Shown: positions 27,519 to 36,752 of the stretch, in pieces
Position numbering within the stretch: the first letter of the stretch is position 1
How the letters are laid out: every line of letters starts with the position of its first letter
Origin: Deltaproteobacteria bacterium
GTDB taxonomy: Bacteria > Myxococcota_A > JAADFL01
DNA: 64,000 bases
Assembly: GCA_013152945.1 (NCBI GenBank)
Contig: JAADFL010000006.1
Coordinates: 1-64,000 of the forward strand
Direction of reading: 5' to 3'
Made by a program: the position numbers and the translations under genes
The notes under the pieces: generated by a model
Database searches by the model: none
The model's input: the letters and a program-made list of their open reading frames with translations, nothing else
Told to the model about the DNA's origin: nothing

Positions 27519-28205
27519 TTATGGAGCACTGTTCTTCCTGATATCAACTCCCCGCAAGTACATGGGTACGACGGATGCGGGATCATCATACACTCCTTCC
27601 ATCAAACGTTCCCTGCCGATCCAGGCAACAGACGCCGGCCTTTGTAAATTATTTTCACCTGGAATGAATATCCCCAGGTCGCCGATTATCCCGGCAAGCA
27701 AACTCCCATAGCGTAAAGCTCCATCCCCGCAAACCAGCACCTTTTCACCCTTTTCCCTGATAATTTCTCCCAAGGCATTCGGTTCATATACGCCCGGTTC
27801 TTGGATGCGCTCCCGGCCGCCCTTTGAATATGCTGCGGCAAATACCTGCCCTCGCTTTGCGTCCAGTACCACCCAGACCGGCATGTCCGTCCATGCCGCG
27901 AGCCTGGCCATGGCATCAAAGCCCGATACCGCAGCCAGGGACAATCCAAGTCCCATGGACAAACCTTTTGCCGAAGACAAACCGACCCTCACACCTGTGA
28001 AGGAACCAGGTCCTATCGATACGGCCAGTCCCTGGATGTCGCTGTACCCGACACCACTCCATGCAAGCAAAAAATCGATCCTGCTCATCAATGTCCTGCC
28101 ATGCCCGCCACGTGGAGCAATTACGATCTCCCCGACAACCCCCGCAGAATCGACCAGAGCAGCCCCTCCATGCCTGGTTGCCGTATCTATACCCAGTACC
28201 AACAA
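27519..28205 (-). CDS. tsaB: tRNA threonylcarbamoyladenosine biosynthesis protein TsaB
   Basis: 228 residues from a TTG at 28205 (a second TTG at 28202), five bases after rseP. It starts MLVLGIDTATRHGGAALV and contains VSIGPGSFTGVRVGLSSAKGL, the signature of the inactive kinase-like partner of TsaD. With TsaD and TsaE it makes the t6A base at position 37 of tRNAs that read ANN codons. The partner genes are not in this window. Confidence 0.93.
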   Translation of the reverse strand: MLVLGIDTATRHGGAALVDSAGVVGEIVIAPRGGHGRTLMSRIDFLLAWSGVGYSDIQGLAVSIGPGSFTGVRVGLSSAKGLSMGLGLSLAAVSGFDAMARLAAWTDMPVWVVLDAKRGQVFAAAYSKGGRERIQEPGVYEPNALGEIIREKGEKVLVCGDGALRYGSLLAGIIGDLGIFIPGENNLQRPASVAWIGRERLMEGVYDDPASVVPMYLRGVDIRKNSAP

Positions 28206-28210
28206 TCAGT

Positions 28211-29881
28211 TCACCCGAAAAAGAACCTTCTGATATCATTCCAGAAAGCCAGACCCATCAACATGATGAGGAGTGACAACCCGACAAGATTGACAGCCTC
28301 TCTTGTTTTTAAGCTCATGGGTCTTCGCCTCGCGCCTTCGATCAGGAGAATCAGGATTTGCCCTGAATCCAGCAAAGGAATGGGAATCAACAGGTTCAAC
28401 AACCCCAGACCGATACTTATCAGCCCAAGCACCTTGAGCCAAGGAGTCAAGCCCGCCTCGGCAGCCCTTGCCGCAACCGAGAAAATCATGATCGGACCAC
28501 CCAGGCTCTTGGTCGAAATCTTTCCTGTAATCATCTTGTAGAGTCCCCTGACTGTCACGTCCACGAATCCCCAAGTTTCTCTAAAAGACCGGCCTGCAGC
28601 AAATAACAACCTCTCATTATTCGGAACCATGACCATGGGTCGACGCTCACCATGGAGTAAGGAATACGCGCCTACTTGGTAGACCTTGACCTGGCGTCCG
28701 AGTTCATCCTCTTTTTGCTTGGCCTTTAGTGAGAGTTGGATGCCGACCTCGCTTCCCCGGCGGATCACCACCAAATCCACGGGCTTTCCAGAGGCAGCCA
28801 CCTGGTTCGCCAGGTCTGCAAAATCATCCCATGCCGGCACATCCCGGCCCTGGACACTTTTTATTCTATCACCGGGCTCCAAGCCCGCCTTGGCCGCAAG
28901 TCCGTCCGGATCCACCCTCCCAATATAGAGATCACCGGATTCCAAGCCTCTTGCAGGACTACCTTCAACAGCAGGTGGGAGCACAATTTCGATGACCTTT
29001 GCGTCACCGGATTCACTTGTCCCATAGCGGCCTCTTGGAACAGGCCTTGGAAAAGGCCGTCTTGAAACCGTTAACCTGACATTCTTTCCCGCGGCTTTTG
29101 TCAACATCTCCTTGACCTGTAAAAAACGCTCTACCGGTTTGTCGTCGATCTTCAAAATTCTGTCACCTGTACGCAATCCGGCCTTGTACGCAAGAGAAGA
29201 TGGTTTATCGATACCGATTACGGCCGGCCTGAACATGACTGAAAAACCTACACGAAAAACCTGATGCTTTTCCCCGAAGTTGTCTTCCACGGACTTCTTG
29301 GCCGGTGTAACCACAATCTCACGGATACTGCCGTGTCTCTTTACCTTGAACTTCAATGGATTGGCTCCAAGCTCCTGTATCACCGCGGGCACTTCACTCC
29401 AGTAATGAATCTTTCGTCCTGATATCTCGACAATCCTGTCACCGGGTTCGAAGCCAGCGGCCTGGGCGGGGCTGTCCATCATCACCTCACCGATATAAGG
29501 TCCGGGACGCTCGCTTGCAGCCAGGTACACGAAAAAGAATATGACCACCGGCAACACCAGGTTGGACAGGGGACCAGCCGCATAGATGACGGCCTGCTTC
29601 CACCTCGGAATGGCCCGTAACGATCTCTCTCTTTCCGCAGCATCCACAGGCTCATTCGGTTCCTCTCCCAGTGCCTTCACATATCCGCCCAAAGGCACCC
29701 ATGCAACCTGGTATTCCGTCTCACCTTTCCTGAATCGCAACCCTGGAATCGCCTTTCCAAAGCCTAATGAAAATTTCAGCACCTTGACACCAAAAGCCTT
29801 CATGGCCAAAAAGTGCCCCAACTCGTGTATGAATATCAGTATGCCCAAGAGGAAAACAGCGCCAAGAAGCTGAATCATCAT
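28211..29881 (-). CDS. rseP: Site-2 (RseP-type) membrane metalloprotease with three PDZ domains
   Basis: 556 residues; the usual family length is about 350-450. The zinc site HELGH is at residues 19-23 and the conserved LLDSG (503-507) closes the active site in the penultimate helix. Between the first two and last two membrane helices lie three PDZ-like repeats, each with a GFEPGDRI/GLRTGDRI/GLEPGDRI core (about 128-195, 222-300, 315-395). Family members cut anti-sigma factors or leftover signal peptides within the membrane. The ATG overlaps the dxr stop (ATGA). Position after dxr and cdsA is the classic order. Confidence 0.93.
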   Translation of the reverse strand: MMIQLLGAVFLLGILIFIHELGHFLAMKAFGVKVLKFSLGFGKAIPGLRFRKGETEYQVAWVPLGGYVKALGEEPNEPVDAAERERSLRAIPRWKQAVIYAAGPLSNLVLPVVIFFFVYLAASERPGPYIGEVMMDSPAQAAGFEPGDRIVEISGRKIHYWSEVPAVIQELGANPLKFKVKRHGSIREIVVTPAKKSVEDNFGEKHQVFRVGFSVMFRPAVIGIDKPSSLAYKAGLRTGDRILKIDDKPVERFLQVKEMLTKAAGKNVRLTVSRRPFPRPVPRGRYGTSESGDAKVIEIVLPPAVEGSPARGLESGDLYIGRVDPDGLAAKAGLEPGDRIKSVQGRDVPAWDDFADLANQVAASGKPVDLVVIRRGSEVGIQLSLKAKQKEDELGRQVKVYQVGAYSLLHGERRPMVMVPNNERLLFAAGRSFRETWGFVDVTVRGLYKMITGKISTKSLGGPIMIFSVAARAAEAGLTPWLKVLGLISIGLGLLNLLIPIPLLDSGQILILLIEGARRRPMSLKTREAVNLVGLSLLIMLMGLAFWNDIRRFFFG

Positions 29882-31059
29882 TCACCGTCCCTTTCGCTTC
29901 GTCCTTTTCGTGCGAGCAAATCTTCGGCCCTCACCCGGGCCTCGGCCAATAAATCGATTACCTGGTCAAGGGACGACGGATTACCCGAAGGCGCGTCATT
30001 CAGTACCTGCTCCACCAGCCAGGCAATACGGAGAAATTCCAACCTCCCGGACAAGAAGGCATCTACCGCCACTTCGTCGGCAGCACAAAGCGCAGCTACT
30101 GCCGCCTGGCCCTTTGAAAGCGCCCGCCTCGCAAGTGACAGGCATGGAAACCGGCCGACATCGGGCTCCTGGAAAGTCAAGCCCCCCAGGGAAGTCAGGT
30201 CCAGAGGCTGCAAATCGAGTTCCAGCCTTTCCGGACAACTCAATGCATACGCAATAGGCAGCTTCATGTCAGGATTACCAAGCTGCGCGACAATCGCCCC
30301 ATCCTTGTACTGAACCATGCCGTGTACGACGCCCTCGGGATGGACTAATACGGATATGTCATCCCCTGGTAGATTGAAAAGCCACCTGGCCTCGATAACT
30401 TCGAGGCCCTTGTTCATCAAGGTCGCGGAATCGATTGTTACCTTCCTGCCCATGTTCCAAACAGGATGCCGTAATGCCTGCTCCGGGGTAACAGCAGCCA
30501 AATCATCAAGGGTCATGTTTCGAAATGGTCCGCCCGAGGCGGTCAGAAAAAGCCTTTTGACCCCTATGGGTTCCCTTCCGCCCATTACCTGGAACAATGC
30601 AGAGTGCTCACTGTCTATGGGCCGTACCTCGCCGCCGGCTTTGGCAGCCTCGGTAAGCAGAAGCGGTCCCCCCAATACAAGCGCCTCCTTGTTGGCCAAA
30701 GCCAGGTTCTTGCCCGCCTTTGCCGCTTCGAAAACAGGAATCAGCCCGGCCGTGCCGGACATGGCTGCAACAACAAGGTCGACGTTTTCAGCCAAAGCAG
30801 CACGGGACGCAGCCTTGGGACCGTGAACTATCCGGACATGTGAAAGTTGTTTATCGGATCGCAATATATCCGCAGGCCCTACTTGCTCACAAGCAATCAA
30901 GCCGGCCCCAAACTCCAAGGCCTGCCGTCTCAACAGCTCCGGGTTGCTGCCCTTTGCAGCCAATGAAACCACCTTGAACCTGCCCGGATGCCTAGCCACC
31001 ACATCGAGAGTCGATCTCCCGATGCTCCCCGTAGATCCGAGAAGGGCAATACCTTGCAA
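29878..31059 (-). CDS. dxr: 1-deoxy-D-xylulose 5-phosphate reductoisomerase
   Basis: 393 residues from a TTG at 31059, with AAGGAG six bases upstream. It makes methylerythritol phosphate with NADPH, the committed step of the non-mevalonate isoprenoid route. The Rossmann loop is LLGSTGSIGRSTLDV; metal and substrate residues lie in PIDSEHSALFQ and TASGGPFR; and ATLMNKGLEVIEA is the conserved C-terminal motif. The downstream genes uppS and cdsA use isoprenoid and lipid precursors, which fits the cluster. Confidence 0.96.
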   Translation of the reverse strand: MQGIALLGSTGSIGRSTLDVVARHPGRFKVVSLAAKGSNPELLRRQALEFGAGLIACEQVGPADILRSDKQLSHVRIVHGPKAASRAALAENVDLVVAAMSGTAGLIPVFEAAKAGKNLALANKEALVLGGPLLLTEAAKAGGEVRPIDSEHSALFQVMGGREPIGVKRLFLTASGGPFRNMTLDDLAAVTPEQALRHPVWNMGRKVTIDSATLMNKGLEVIEARWLFNLPGDDISVLVHPEGVVHGMVQYKDGAIVAQLGNPDMKLPIAYALSCPERLELDLQPLDLTSLGGLTFQEPDVGRFPCLSLARRALSKGQAAVAALCAADEVAVDAFLSGRLEFLRIAWLVEQVLNDAPSGNPSSLDQVIDLLAEARVRAEDLLARKGRSERDGE

Positions 31060-31069
31060 GGTCGACTCC

Positions 31070-31933
31070 TTACAGCGGATGAAGCCACATGGCGTATATC
31101 AAAACAACCGGTCCGGTGAAAAGCACCGCATCCATTCTGTCCAGTATTCCACCATGCCCTGGCAATATAGTCCCTGAATCCTTTACACCCCGGGCCCGCT
31201 TAAAAACAGATTCAACCAAGTCTCCGACTTGTCCGAAAATCCCTCCAAAAAGGCCGAGGATTAATGCATCCGTTATGGTCAGGCCGGGAAAATAGATCAC
31301 TTCCGACAACAGGAGCCACGCCACTCCCATGAACAACCCCCCGATTGCACCCTCCCAGGTCTTTTTCGGGGACACCCGGGGAAAAAGCTTTCTCTTGCCC
31401 AGAAAACGACCGGAAAAATAGGCGCCCGTGTCGTTCAACCAATTGAGCCCGAGCAAGACCAGGATCCAACGCCAGCCGACCCCGGTCCCGCCTATATCAC
31501 GAATGACGGCAAGACATGCGAACAATACCCCGCAATAGACAGCGCCCAGTAACATGTACCCGCTTTGGTCCATGGCCTCCTTCGGGTCAGGGGTGGAGAA
31601 AAGATGAAAAAGCATTGCCAAGATCGGAGCAAAAATACCCAACCACAACAATACCGGCACGAAATACACCGGTTGATGCTCCATATGGCCGTTGCCATGC
31701 ACGTATTCCAGCATCAACAGGAAAGATCCGGTAAAATAGGAAAGTCCCAGGATGATGGAGGTCATTCTTGCCGAAAACGTGTCCTGCGTCATCCGGGCGA
31801 ATTCATACAACGCCACCAAGCAGGCGATTGATGCAAGGGCCCACCATCCCCAATCCGGCCCAAGGATCAATAGGGCCAGTAAACCCGGCACCACGACCAA
31901 CGCCACCATTACCCTGGCCGCGAGATTACTCAT
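31070..31933 (-). CDS. cdsA: Phosphatidate cytidylyltransferase
   Basis: 287 residues, mostly membrane helices. It converts phosphatidate and CTP to CDP-diacylglycerol. The family signature is visible near the end: FGQVGDLVESVFKRARGVKDSG, then LPGHGGILDRMDAVLF with the metal-binding Asp residues. It lies 35 bases behind uppS and 10 bases ahead of dxr. Confidence 0.95.
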   Translation of the reverse strand: MSNLAARVMVALVVVPGLLALLILGPDWGWWALASIACLVALYEFARMTQDTFSARMTSIILGLSYFTGSFLLMLEYVHGNGHMEHQPVYFVPVLLWLGIFAPILAMLFHLFSTPDPKEAMDQSGYMLLGAVYCGVLFACLAVIRDIGGTGVGWRWILVLLGLNWLNDTGAYFSGRFLGKRKLFPRVSPKKTWEGAIGGLFMGVAWLLLSEVIYFPGLTITDALILGLFGGIFGQVGDLVESVFKRARGVKDSGTILPGHGGILDRMDAVLFTGPVVLIYAMWLHPL

Positions 31934-31968
31934 TACGATCTTCCCGGATCGACTTCATACATGGGTTC

Positions 31969-32682
31969 TCAATCATTCCTCACCTGTGTGCCTACAAGGC
32001 CGAACCGTCTATCCCTGCTCTCAAACACGTCCAATGCACGAAACAGTTCCTTTTTCCGGAAGTCCGGCCACAGGGTCTTCGTAAAGTAGAGTTCGGTGTA
32101 CGCCAATTGCCACAACAGGAAATTGCTCACCCTTTGTTCCCCACCGGTCCTTATCAGTAAATCCGGATCAGGCTGGCCCGAAGTGTAGAGGTTGTCATTT
32201 AGCGCGTTGAAATCTATTTCTTCAGGTTCCAGGTCTCCTCTCGAAACCGCCCTGCAAATCAACCTCGCCGCCCTTGCCAGTTCCTCCCTCCCCGAGTAGG
32301 AGAGCGCGATATTGAGCACCATGTCATTATTGTGGGCAGAGTCTTCAATGACTTCTTCAAGTAGTCCGTTCACCCAGTCAGGCAGTCTTTCTATTTCTCC
32401 GATTGGGTTCAGCCTGATACCATTATCCAACAACTTCTTCTTTTCCTTGCGCAGGTAAATGGAGAGCAATTCCATGAGGCCGTCAACCTCGTCTTTCGGC
32501 CGTCCCCAGTTCTCGCTGGAAAACGCATACAAAGTAAGATGGGGGATGTTCAGCTCCCTGCAGGCGGTCACCACTACGTCAACCGAACGGGCTCCACGCC
32601 GATGGCCTTCCAGCCTGGGCAGCCCTTTCCTCTCGGCCCAACGTCCGTTCCCATCCATAATGATCGCCACATGGCGGGGCAA
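31969..32682 (-). CDS. uppS: Isoprenyl transferase (undecaprenyl diphosphate synthase)
   Basis: 237 residues from the TTG at 32682. Cis-prenyltransferases chain isopentenyl units into the undecaprenyl carrier for cell-wall synthesis. Motifs: HVAIIMDGNGRWAERKG with the catalytic Asp, LTLYAFSSENWGRP, ALSYSGREEL and DLLIRTGGEQRVSNFLLWQ with YTELYF. The TTG lacks a nearby ribosome site, while GGAGGT sits nine bases before an in-frame CTG at 32697 overlapping the frr stop. The real start may therefore be five codons upstream. Confidence 0.94.
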   Translation of the reverse strand: MPRHVAIIMDGNGRWAERKGLPRLEGHRRGARSVDVVVTACRELNIPHLTLYAFSSENWGRPKDEVDGLMELLSIYLRKEKKKLLDNGIRLNPIGEIERLPDWVNGLLEEVIEDSAHNNDMVLNIALSYSGREELARAARLICRAVSRGDLEPEEIDFNALNDNLYTSGQPDPDLLIRTGGEQRVSNFLLWQLAYTELYFTKTLWPDFRKKELFRALDVFESRDRRFGLVGTQVRND

Positions 32683-32693
32683 TCTACGGCCGG

Positions 32694-33251
32694 TCAGAAT
32701 TCCAGTACCTCCTTTTCCTTGGCCTGGACCATCTCGTCGACCTTTTTCGTCCCTTCGTCGGTTCGTTTCTGCACCTCGTCAATGGCCCGGTGCAGATCGT
32801 CTTCGGATATTTCGCCGTCTTTCTGAAGGCTCTTGAGCATCTCCTTGGCATCCCTCCGGTGATTTCTTATGGCAATCTTGCTGTCCTCACCGGTTCTCCT
32901 TACGACCTTCACCAGTTCCTTTCTTCTTTCCTCGGTCAGGGAAGGGATAGGAAGCCTGATAATATTTCCGTCGTTCATGGGATTCAGTCCCAGGTCGGCC
33001 CCGCTAATCGCCTTCTCGATGTCCGATAACACGTTCTTATCCCAGGGATTTATAACTATCAACCTGGGTTCCGGCACTGCCAGAGTAGCCATCTGGTTCA
33101 ACGGCGTGGGCGTGCCATAATAGTTAACCTTGATACCATCAAGCAAGGTAACGGAAGCCCTGCCTGTTCTTATTCGAGCCAAGTCCCTCCTCAAAGCGTC
33201 ATGGCTCTTACTGATGGATTCTTCCAACTCCTTGATCGTATCATCGATCAT
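32694..33251 (-). CDS. frr: Ribosome recycling factor
   Basis: 185 residues, exactly the family size, from ATG 33251 preceded by GGGAGGT; the longer open frame upstream is spurious. It splits the post-termination ribosome together with EF-G. Motifs: LARIRTGRASVTLLDGIKV, YYGTPTPLNQMATL, NPWDKNVLSDIEKAI and LTEERRKELVKVV. It lies between pyrH and uppS as in most bacteria. Confidence 0.97.
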   Translation of the reverse strand: MIDDTIKELEESISKSHDALRRDLARIRTGRASVTLLDGIKVNYYGTPTPLNQMATLAVPEPRLIVINPWDKNVLSDIEKAISGADLGLNPMNDGNIIRLPIPSLTEERRKELVKVVRRTGEDSKIAIRNHRRDAKEMLKSLQKDGEISEDDLHRAIDEVQKRTDEGTKKVDEMVQAKEKEVLEF

Positions 33252-33300
33252 CTGCACACCTCCCACGACTATTGCTTCTTTGATAGGCTCCCGGCTTATT

Positions 33301-34023
33301 TCACGTTTCTTCGTCTGAAACCAGGGTGCCGATTTTTTCATGATTGACCGCTCTCTTGATGTTTCCGGGCACTGTAAGATTGAAAACCACCAGGGGCATA
33401 CCATTCTCCTTGCAAAGAGAAATGGCCGTCAGGTCCATGACCTTAAGACCACGCCTCAATACTTCCTGGTAAGTCAACCTGTCGAAAAAAACCGCCCTGG
33501 GATCCTCCTTTGGATCGGCATCGTATACGCCATCGACCTTGGTCGCCTTGAAAAGCACATCCGACTTGAGTTCTATGGCTCTTAGTGCCGCGGCCGTATC
33601 AGTTGTAAAATACGGATTCCCTGTGCCGGCGGCCAGCATTACCACCCGTCCCTTTTCAATATGATGTAACGCCTTCCTGCGAATATAGGGCTCCGCCACT
33701 TGATCCACCTTCATGGCGGACATTACCCGTGCCTCTATACCCGACCTTTCAAGGTTGTCCTGCAAGGCAAGTGCGTTTATCACGGTTGCAAGCATTCCCA
33801 TGCTGTCGCCCTGGGCTCGATCGATTCCCGCCTTGCTCAATGCAGCGCCACGGACCATATTGCCGCCTCCCACGACCACGGCCACCTGAGTTCCCGCCAA
33901 TACCACCTCACGTATCTCACCGGCAATGTCCTCGAGAACATCAGGGCTCAAGGTCTCGCCACTATCACCGGCCAGGGCCTCTCCCGATAATTTCAACAGT
34001 ACTCGTCGATAGGGCGCTTTCAA
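33301..34023 (-). CDS. pyrH: UMP kinase
   Basis: 240 residues from a TTG at 34023, after a GGAGGAGGGGG purine run. It phosphorylates UMP to UDP using ATP and belongs to the amino-acid kinase fold. Motifs: [61 protein letters not shown] and [13 protein letters not shown]. Gene order tsf-pyrH-frr is conserved. Confidence 0.97.
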   Translation of the reverse strand: MKAPYRRVLLKLSGEALAGDSGETLSPDVLEDIAGEIREVVLAGTQVAVVVGGGNMVRGAALSKAGIDRAQGDSMGMLATVINALALQDNLERSGIEARVMSAMKVDQVAEPYIRRKALHHIEKGRVVMLAAGTGNPYFTTDTAAALRAIELKSDVLFKATKVDGVYDADPKEDPRAVFFDRLTYQEVLRRGLKVMDLTAISLCKENGMPLVVFNLTVPGNIKRAVNHEKIGTLVSDEET

Positions 34024-34097
34024 AACAACCCCCTCCTCCGCCTAATCATTCTTCCTTAGCTTAATAGCTCTTCACGGACCAAGGCAAAGAACAGGAC

Positions 34098-34718
34098 CTA
34101 CTCCTCGCCCGTGTCTTCCTGCCCTTCCCCGAGCCCGAACCTCGCGAATCGCCTTATCTCGATCTTTTCACCGATCTTGGCCCGGAGCTCATCCTGGAGC
34201 TGCTGTACGGTTCTATCCTGGTCCTTGACAAAAGCCTGCTCCATCAAAACGACTTCACGGCGCCATTTCTTAAGCTTACCATCGACTATCTTGTTTACAA
34301 TATTTTCGGGTTTGCCTTGTTCGAGAGCCTGGGCCTTGTAGATTCGGCTCTCTTTGTCAATTTCCTCTTGGTCCAGTTCTTCCGGTTTGACGCACAATGG
34401 GGCCGTCGCAGCGATCTGCATTGCAACGTCCTTCACGAATTGCTGGAATTCCTCGTTCTTTGCCACAAAATCGGTTTCGCAATTTACTTCCACGAGCACA
34501 CCAAGCTTACCGCCCGGATGGATATATGAATGAATAAGTCCTTCCTTGGCGGTCCTGGCCTGTCTTTTCTTGGCAGAGGCCAGGCCCTTTTGTCTCAGGA
34601 ACTCCACGGCCTTTTCCGTGTCACCACCGGTTTCCTGTAGGGCCTTCTTGCAATCCATCATTCCGGCGCCGGTCTTTTCCCGTAACGCCTTTACCTGCTT
34701 TGCGTTTATTTCCGCCAT
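34098..34718 (-). CDS. tsf: Elongation factor Ts
   Basis: 206 residues from ATG 34718, preceded by GAGGAGTGAGGAA. It recharges EF-Tu with GTP. The N-terminal UBA-like domain (VKALREKTGAGMMDCKKALQE) and the core TDFVAKNEEFQQFV exchange motif are present. The protein is of the short type, like that of Thermus and cyanobacteria, and lacks the extra core half seen in the 283-residue Escherichia protein. It starts four bases after rpsB ends. Confidence 0.96.
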   Translation of the reverse strand: MAEINAKQVKALREKTGAGMMDCKKALQETGGDTEKAVEFLRQKGLASAKKRQARTAKEGLIHSYIHPGGKLGVLVEVNCETDFVAKNEEFQQFVKDVAMQIAATAPLCVKPEELDQEEIDKESRIYKAQALEQGKPENIVNKIVDGKLKKWRREVVLMEQAFVKDQDRTVQQLQDELRAKIGEKIEIRRFARFGLGEGQEDTGEE

Positions 34719-34722
34719 TTCC

Positions 34723-35670
34723 TCACTCCTCTCCCGCAGCCTGATCCGTCTTGGCATTCACCGGATCTGTTGCACCGCTCGATTCCTGCACTTTTTCCTC
34801 CCCGCCGATTCCCGACTCCGCTGTTCCGGCCTCGCCGGTATCCTCTTTTTCTTCTTCAACCTTTTGCACATTGGCCTCCTTTGGAATAACACCCTTACGC
34901 TGCACGGCAGTGGACCCTTCGGCCTCAAGTTTCTCGCCCGGAACCACCTCCCGCGATTCCCTGGCTTCGGCTTCCACGATCTTGTCCTTGGCCTGCTTGC
35001 GTCCTTCCAGCACGGCATCGGCTATGGCCGAAGCAAAAAGCCTGATCGACCTTATGGCATCGTCGTTGCCCGGTAATGGAAAATCGATCGGATCCGGATC
35101 GCAATTCGTATCCGTTATTGCTATGACCGGGATTCCCAGCTTGTTCACCTCCGCAACTGCAATGGCCTCCTTCGAGGGATCCACTACAAACAAGACATCC
35201 GTAGGCTTGGTCATTTCCTTTATACCGTCCAGATTTCTCTTGAGCTTGAAGAGAAGTTTCTCTTTCTTCAACGCCTCTTTCTTGCTCAGCTTTTCGAATC
35301 CGCCTTGTTCCTTTTCTTTTTCCAAGGCAATAAGACGGTCGATACTACTCTTGACGGTTTTGAAATTGGTCAGGGTTCCTCCCAGCCACCGGTGGATCAC
35401 GTAATATTGTTCACACCGCTCCGCTTCCTGCCTGATCACCTCCTGTGCCTGTTTTTTCGTCCCGACAAAGAGAACCGTTCCGCCACTGGCCACTGTCTTC
35501 ACAACAAAGCTATATGCCTTGTGGAACATCCTCATGGTCTTTTGCAAGTCGATGATGTAGATTCCGTCCCTGGGGCCATAGATGTACGGCTTCATCTTCG
35601 GGTTCCAACGTTTGGTCTGATGACCGAAGTGAACCCCTGCATCCAGCATCTGTCTCATTGAAATACTCAT
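34723..35670 (-). CDS. rpsB: 30S ribosomal protein S2 with acidic C-terminal extension
   Basis: 315 residues from ATG 35670, with AGGAGG five bases upstream; the open frame extends 81 codons further without meaning. Conserved segments are [46 protein letters not shown] and [22 protein letters not shown]. Most S2 proteins are about 240-260 residues; here about 60 Glu/Lys/Ala/Gly-rich residues follow, presumably disordered. It is the first gene of the long minus-strand cluster ending with asd. Confidence 0.96.
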   Translation of the reverse strand: MSISMRQMLDAGVHFGHQTKRWNPKMKPYIYGPRDGIYIIDLQKTMRMFHKAYSFVVKTVASGGTVLFVGTKKQAQEVIRQEAERCEQYYVIHRWLGGTLTNFKTVKSSIDRLIALEKEKEQGGFEKLSKKEALKKEKLLFKLKRNLDGIKEMTKPTDVLFVVDPSKEAIAVAEVNKLGIPVIAITDTNCDPDPIDFPLPGNDDAIRSIRLFASAIADAVLEGRKQAKDKIVEAEARESREVVPGEKLEAEGSTAVQRKGVIPKEANVQKVEEEKEDTGEAGTAESGIGGEEKVQESSGATDPVNAKTDQAAGEE

Positions 35671-35812
35671 GGAAACCTCCTGCTTCCGGGTTAAGCCTCC
35701 GCCCACGTGCGGTTTCCTCCGCCAAAACACCGTCCGAAACGGATCGGCACCCGAGGCGGGCCCACGCGGTGCGTGTGTTCTACCCGGCCACTTTGACCGG
35801 GCGAGATATGGC

Positions 35813-35841
35813 TCAATATCACAGGCTCGCACCAAGGGCAA
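35813..35841 (-). promoter_or_regulatory. Candidate promoter for the rpsB cluster
   Basis: Read on the minus strand, TTGCCC (35841-35836) is followed after 17 bases by TATTGA (35818-35813), about 145 bases ahead of the rpsB start. The intervening leader contains a CCCGG-CCGGG stem, which may be part of an S2 autoregulatory leader. Neither site matches the consensus fully. Confidence 0.4.
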
Positions 35842-35906
35842 GCAGGAAATGGCAGTAAGCAACACCGCTTGACTCCAGGATGTCGAAGTCATACCCCGGT
35901 TCCTGT

Positions 35907-35935
35907 TTGACACAGGGTCGCACGGTCCCTATTTT
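35907..35935 (+). promoter_or_regulatory. Sigma-70 promoter for sufC
   Basis: TTGACA (35907-35912), a 17-base spacer, and TATTTT (35930-35935), 32 bases upstream of the sufC start. Its form is the same as the site at 8581-8610, supporting both as vegetative promoters in this genome. Confidence 0.6.
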
Positions 35936-35966
35936 AATGCACCGGTTGAATACGCGGAGGAGCGAC

Positions 35967-36752
35967 ATGCTTAAAATCGAAAATCTTCACGTTGAAATCA
36001 AGGGCAGGGAAATCCTGCATGGTATCTCATTAGAGGTTCCGGATGGGGAAGTACATGCCCTGCTTGGACCCAATGGTTCGGGAAAGAGTACCTTGCTCAT
36101 GGCTGCCATGGGATTTTCCGGGTACGCCGTTACAAAGGGCCGGGTACTGCTTGACGGAAAAGATATCACCCACATACCCATCAACGAACGGGCACGGGCC
36201 GGACTAGGCATCGCATTTCAAAGGCCTCCCATAGTCAAAGGGATTAAAACGAAACATCTGGTTGCAATTTGCATGAACAACGGAAAGATACCGGGGCAAG
36301 ACACGAGCATGCGTAAGGACGTGGAAATTCTTGCAGAGGATATGCACTGCCGGCCGTTCCTGGACAGGGAGCTCAACTCAGGGCTGTCCGGAGGTGAAAT
36401 GAAACGTTCCGAACTCATGCAACTGTTGGCCCAGGATCCAAGGATGGTTCTGCTGGACGAGCCCGAGTCGGGCGTGGACATAGAGAACATCGCACTGCTC
36501 GGCAAGGCAATAAATAGGTTGCTGGGCAGGAACCCGGAGCCGAATGGAAAGGAATCGCTGAAAGAAAAACGAATTCAGAGGAGGAGATCCGCATTGATAA
36601 TCACCCACACCGGACACATTCTGAATTACCTGTTCTCTGATCGGGGTTACGTGATGATCGACGGGTACATAGCATGTGAAGGTAATCCCAGGGAACTTCT
36701 CGGCACCGTGGAGAAGTACGGGTACAAGGAGTGCTTGAAGTGCGTGGTATAA
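35967..36752 (+). CDS. sufC: Fe-S assembly ATPase SufC (SmsC-like)
   Basis: 261 residues from ATG 35967 with GGAGGAG before it. It is an ABC ATPase with Walker A GPNGSGKST, Q-loop AFQRPP, signature LSGGEMKRSE (the SufC form of LSGGQ), Walker B MVLLDEPESGVD and the switch His in LIITHTGHILNYL. A 20-residue charged insertion near residue 190 (NPEPNGKESLKEKR) is uncommon. SufC powers the scaffold that builds iron-sulfur clusters. It is followed by only one SufB/D-type gene, as in the two-component SUF-like minimal (SMS) arrangement of anaerobic prokaryotes. No sufS, sufU or regulator is in the window. Confidence 0.92.
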   Translation: MLKIENLHVEIKGREILHGISLEVPDGEVHALLGPNGSGKSTLLMAAMGFSGYAVTKGRVLLDGKDITHIPINERARAGLGIAFQRPPIVKGIKTKHLVAICMNNGKIPGQDTSMRKDVEILAEDMHCRPFLDRELNSGLSGGEMKRSELMQLLAQDPRMVLLDEPESGVDIENIALLGKAINRLLGRNPEPNGKESLKEKRIQRRRSALIITHTGHILNYLFSDRGYVMIDGYIACEGNPRELLGTVEKYGYKECLKCVV

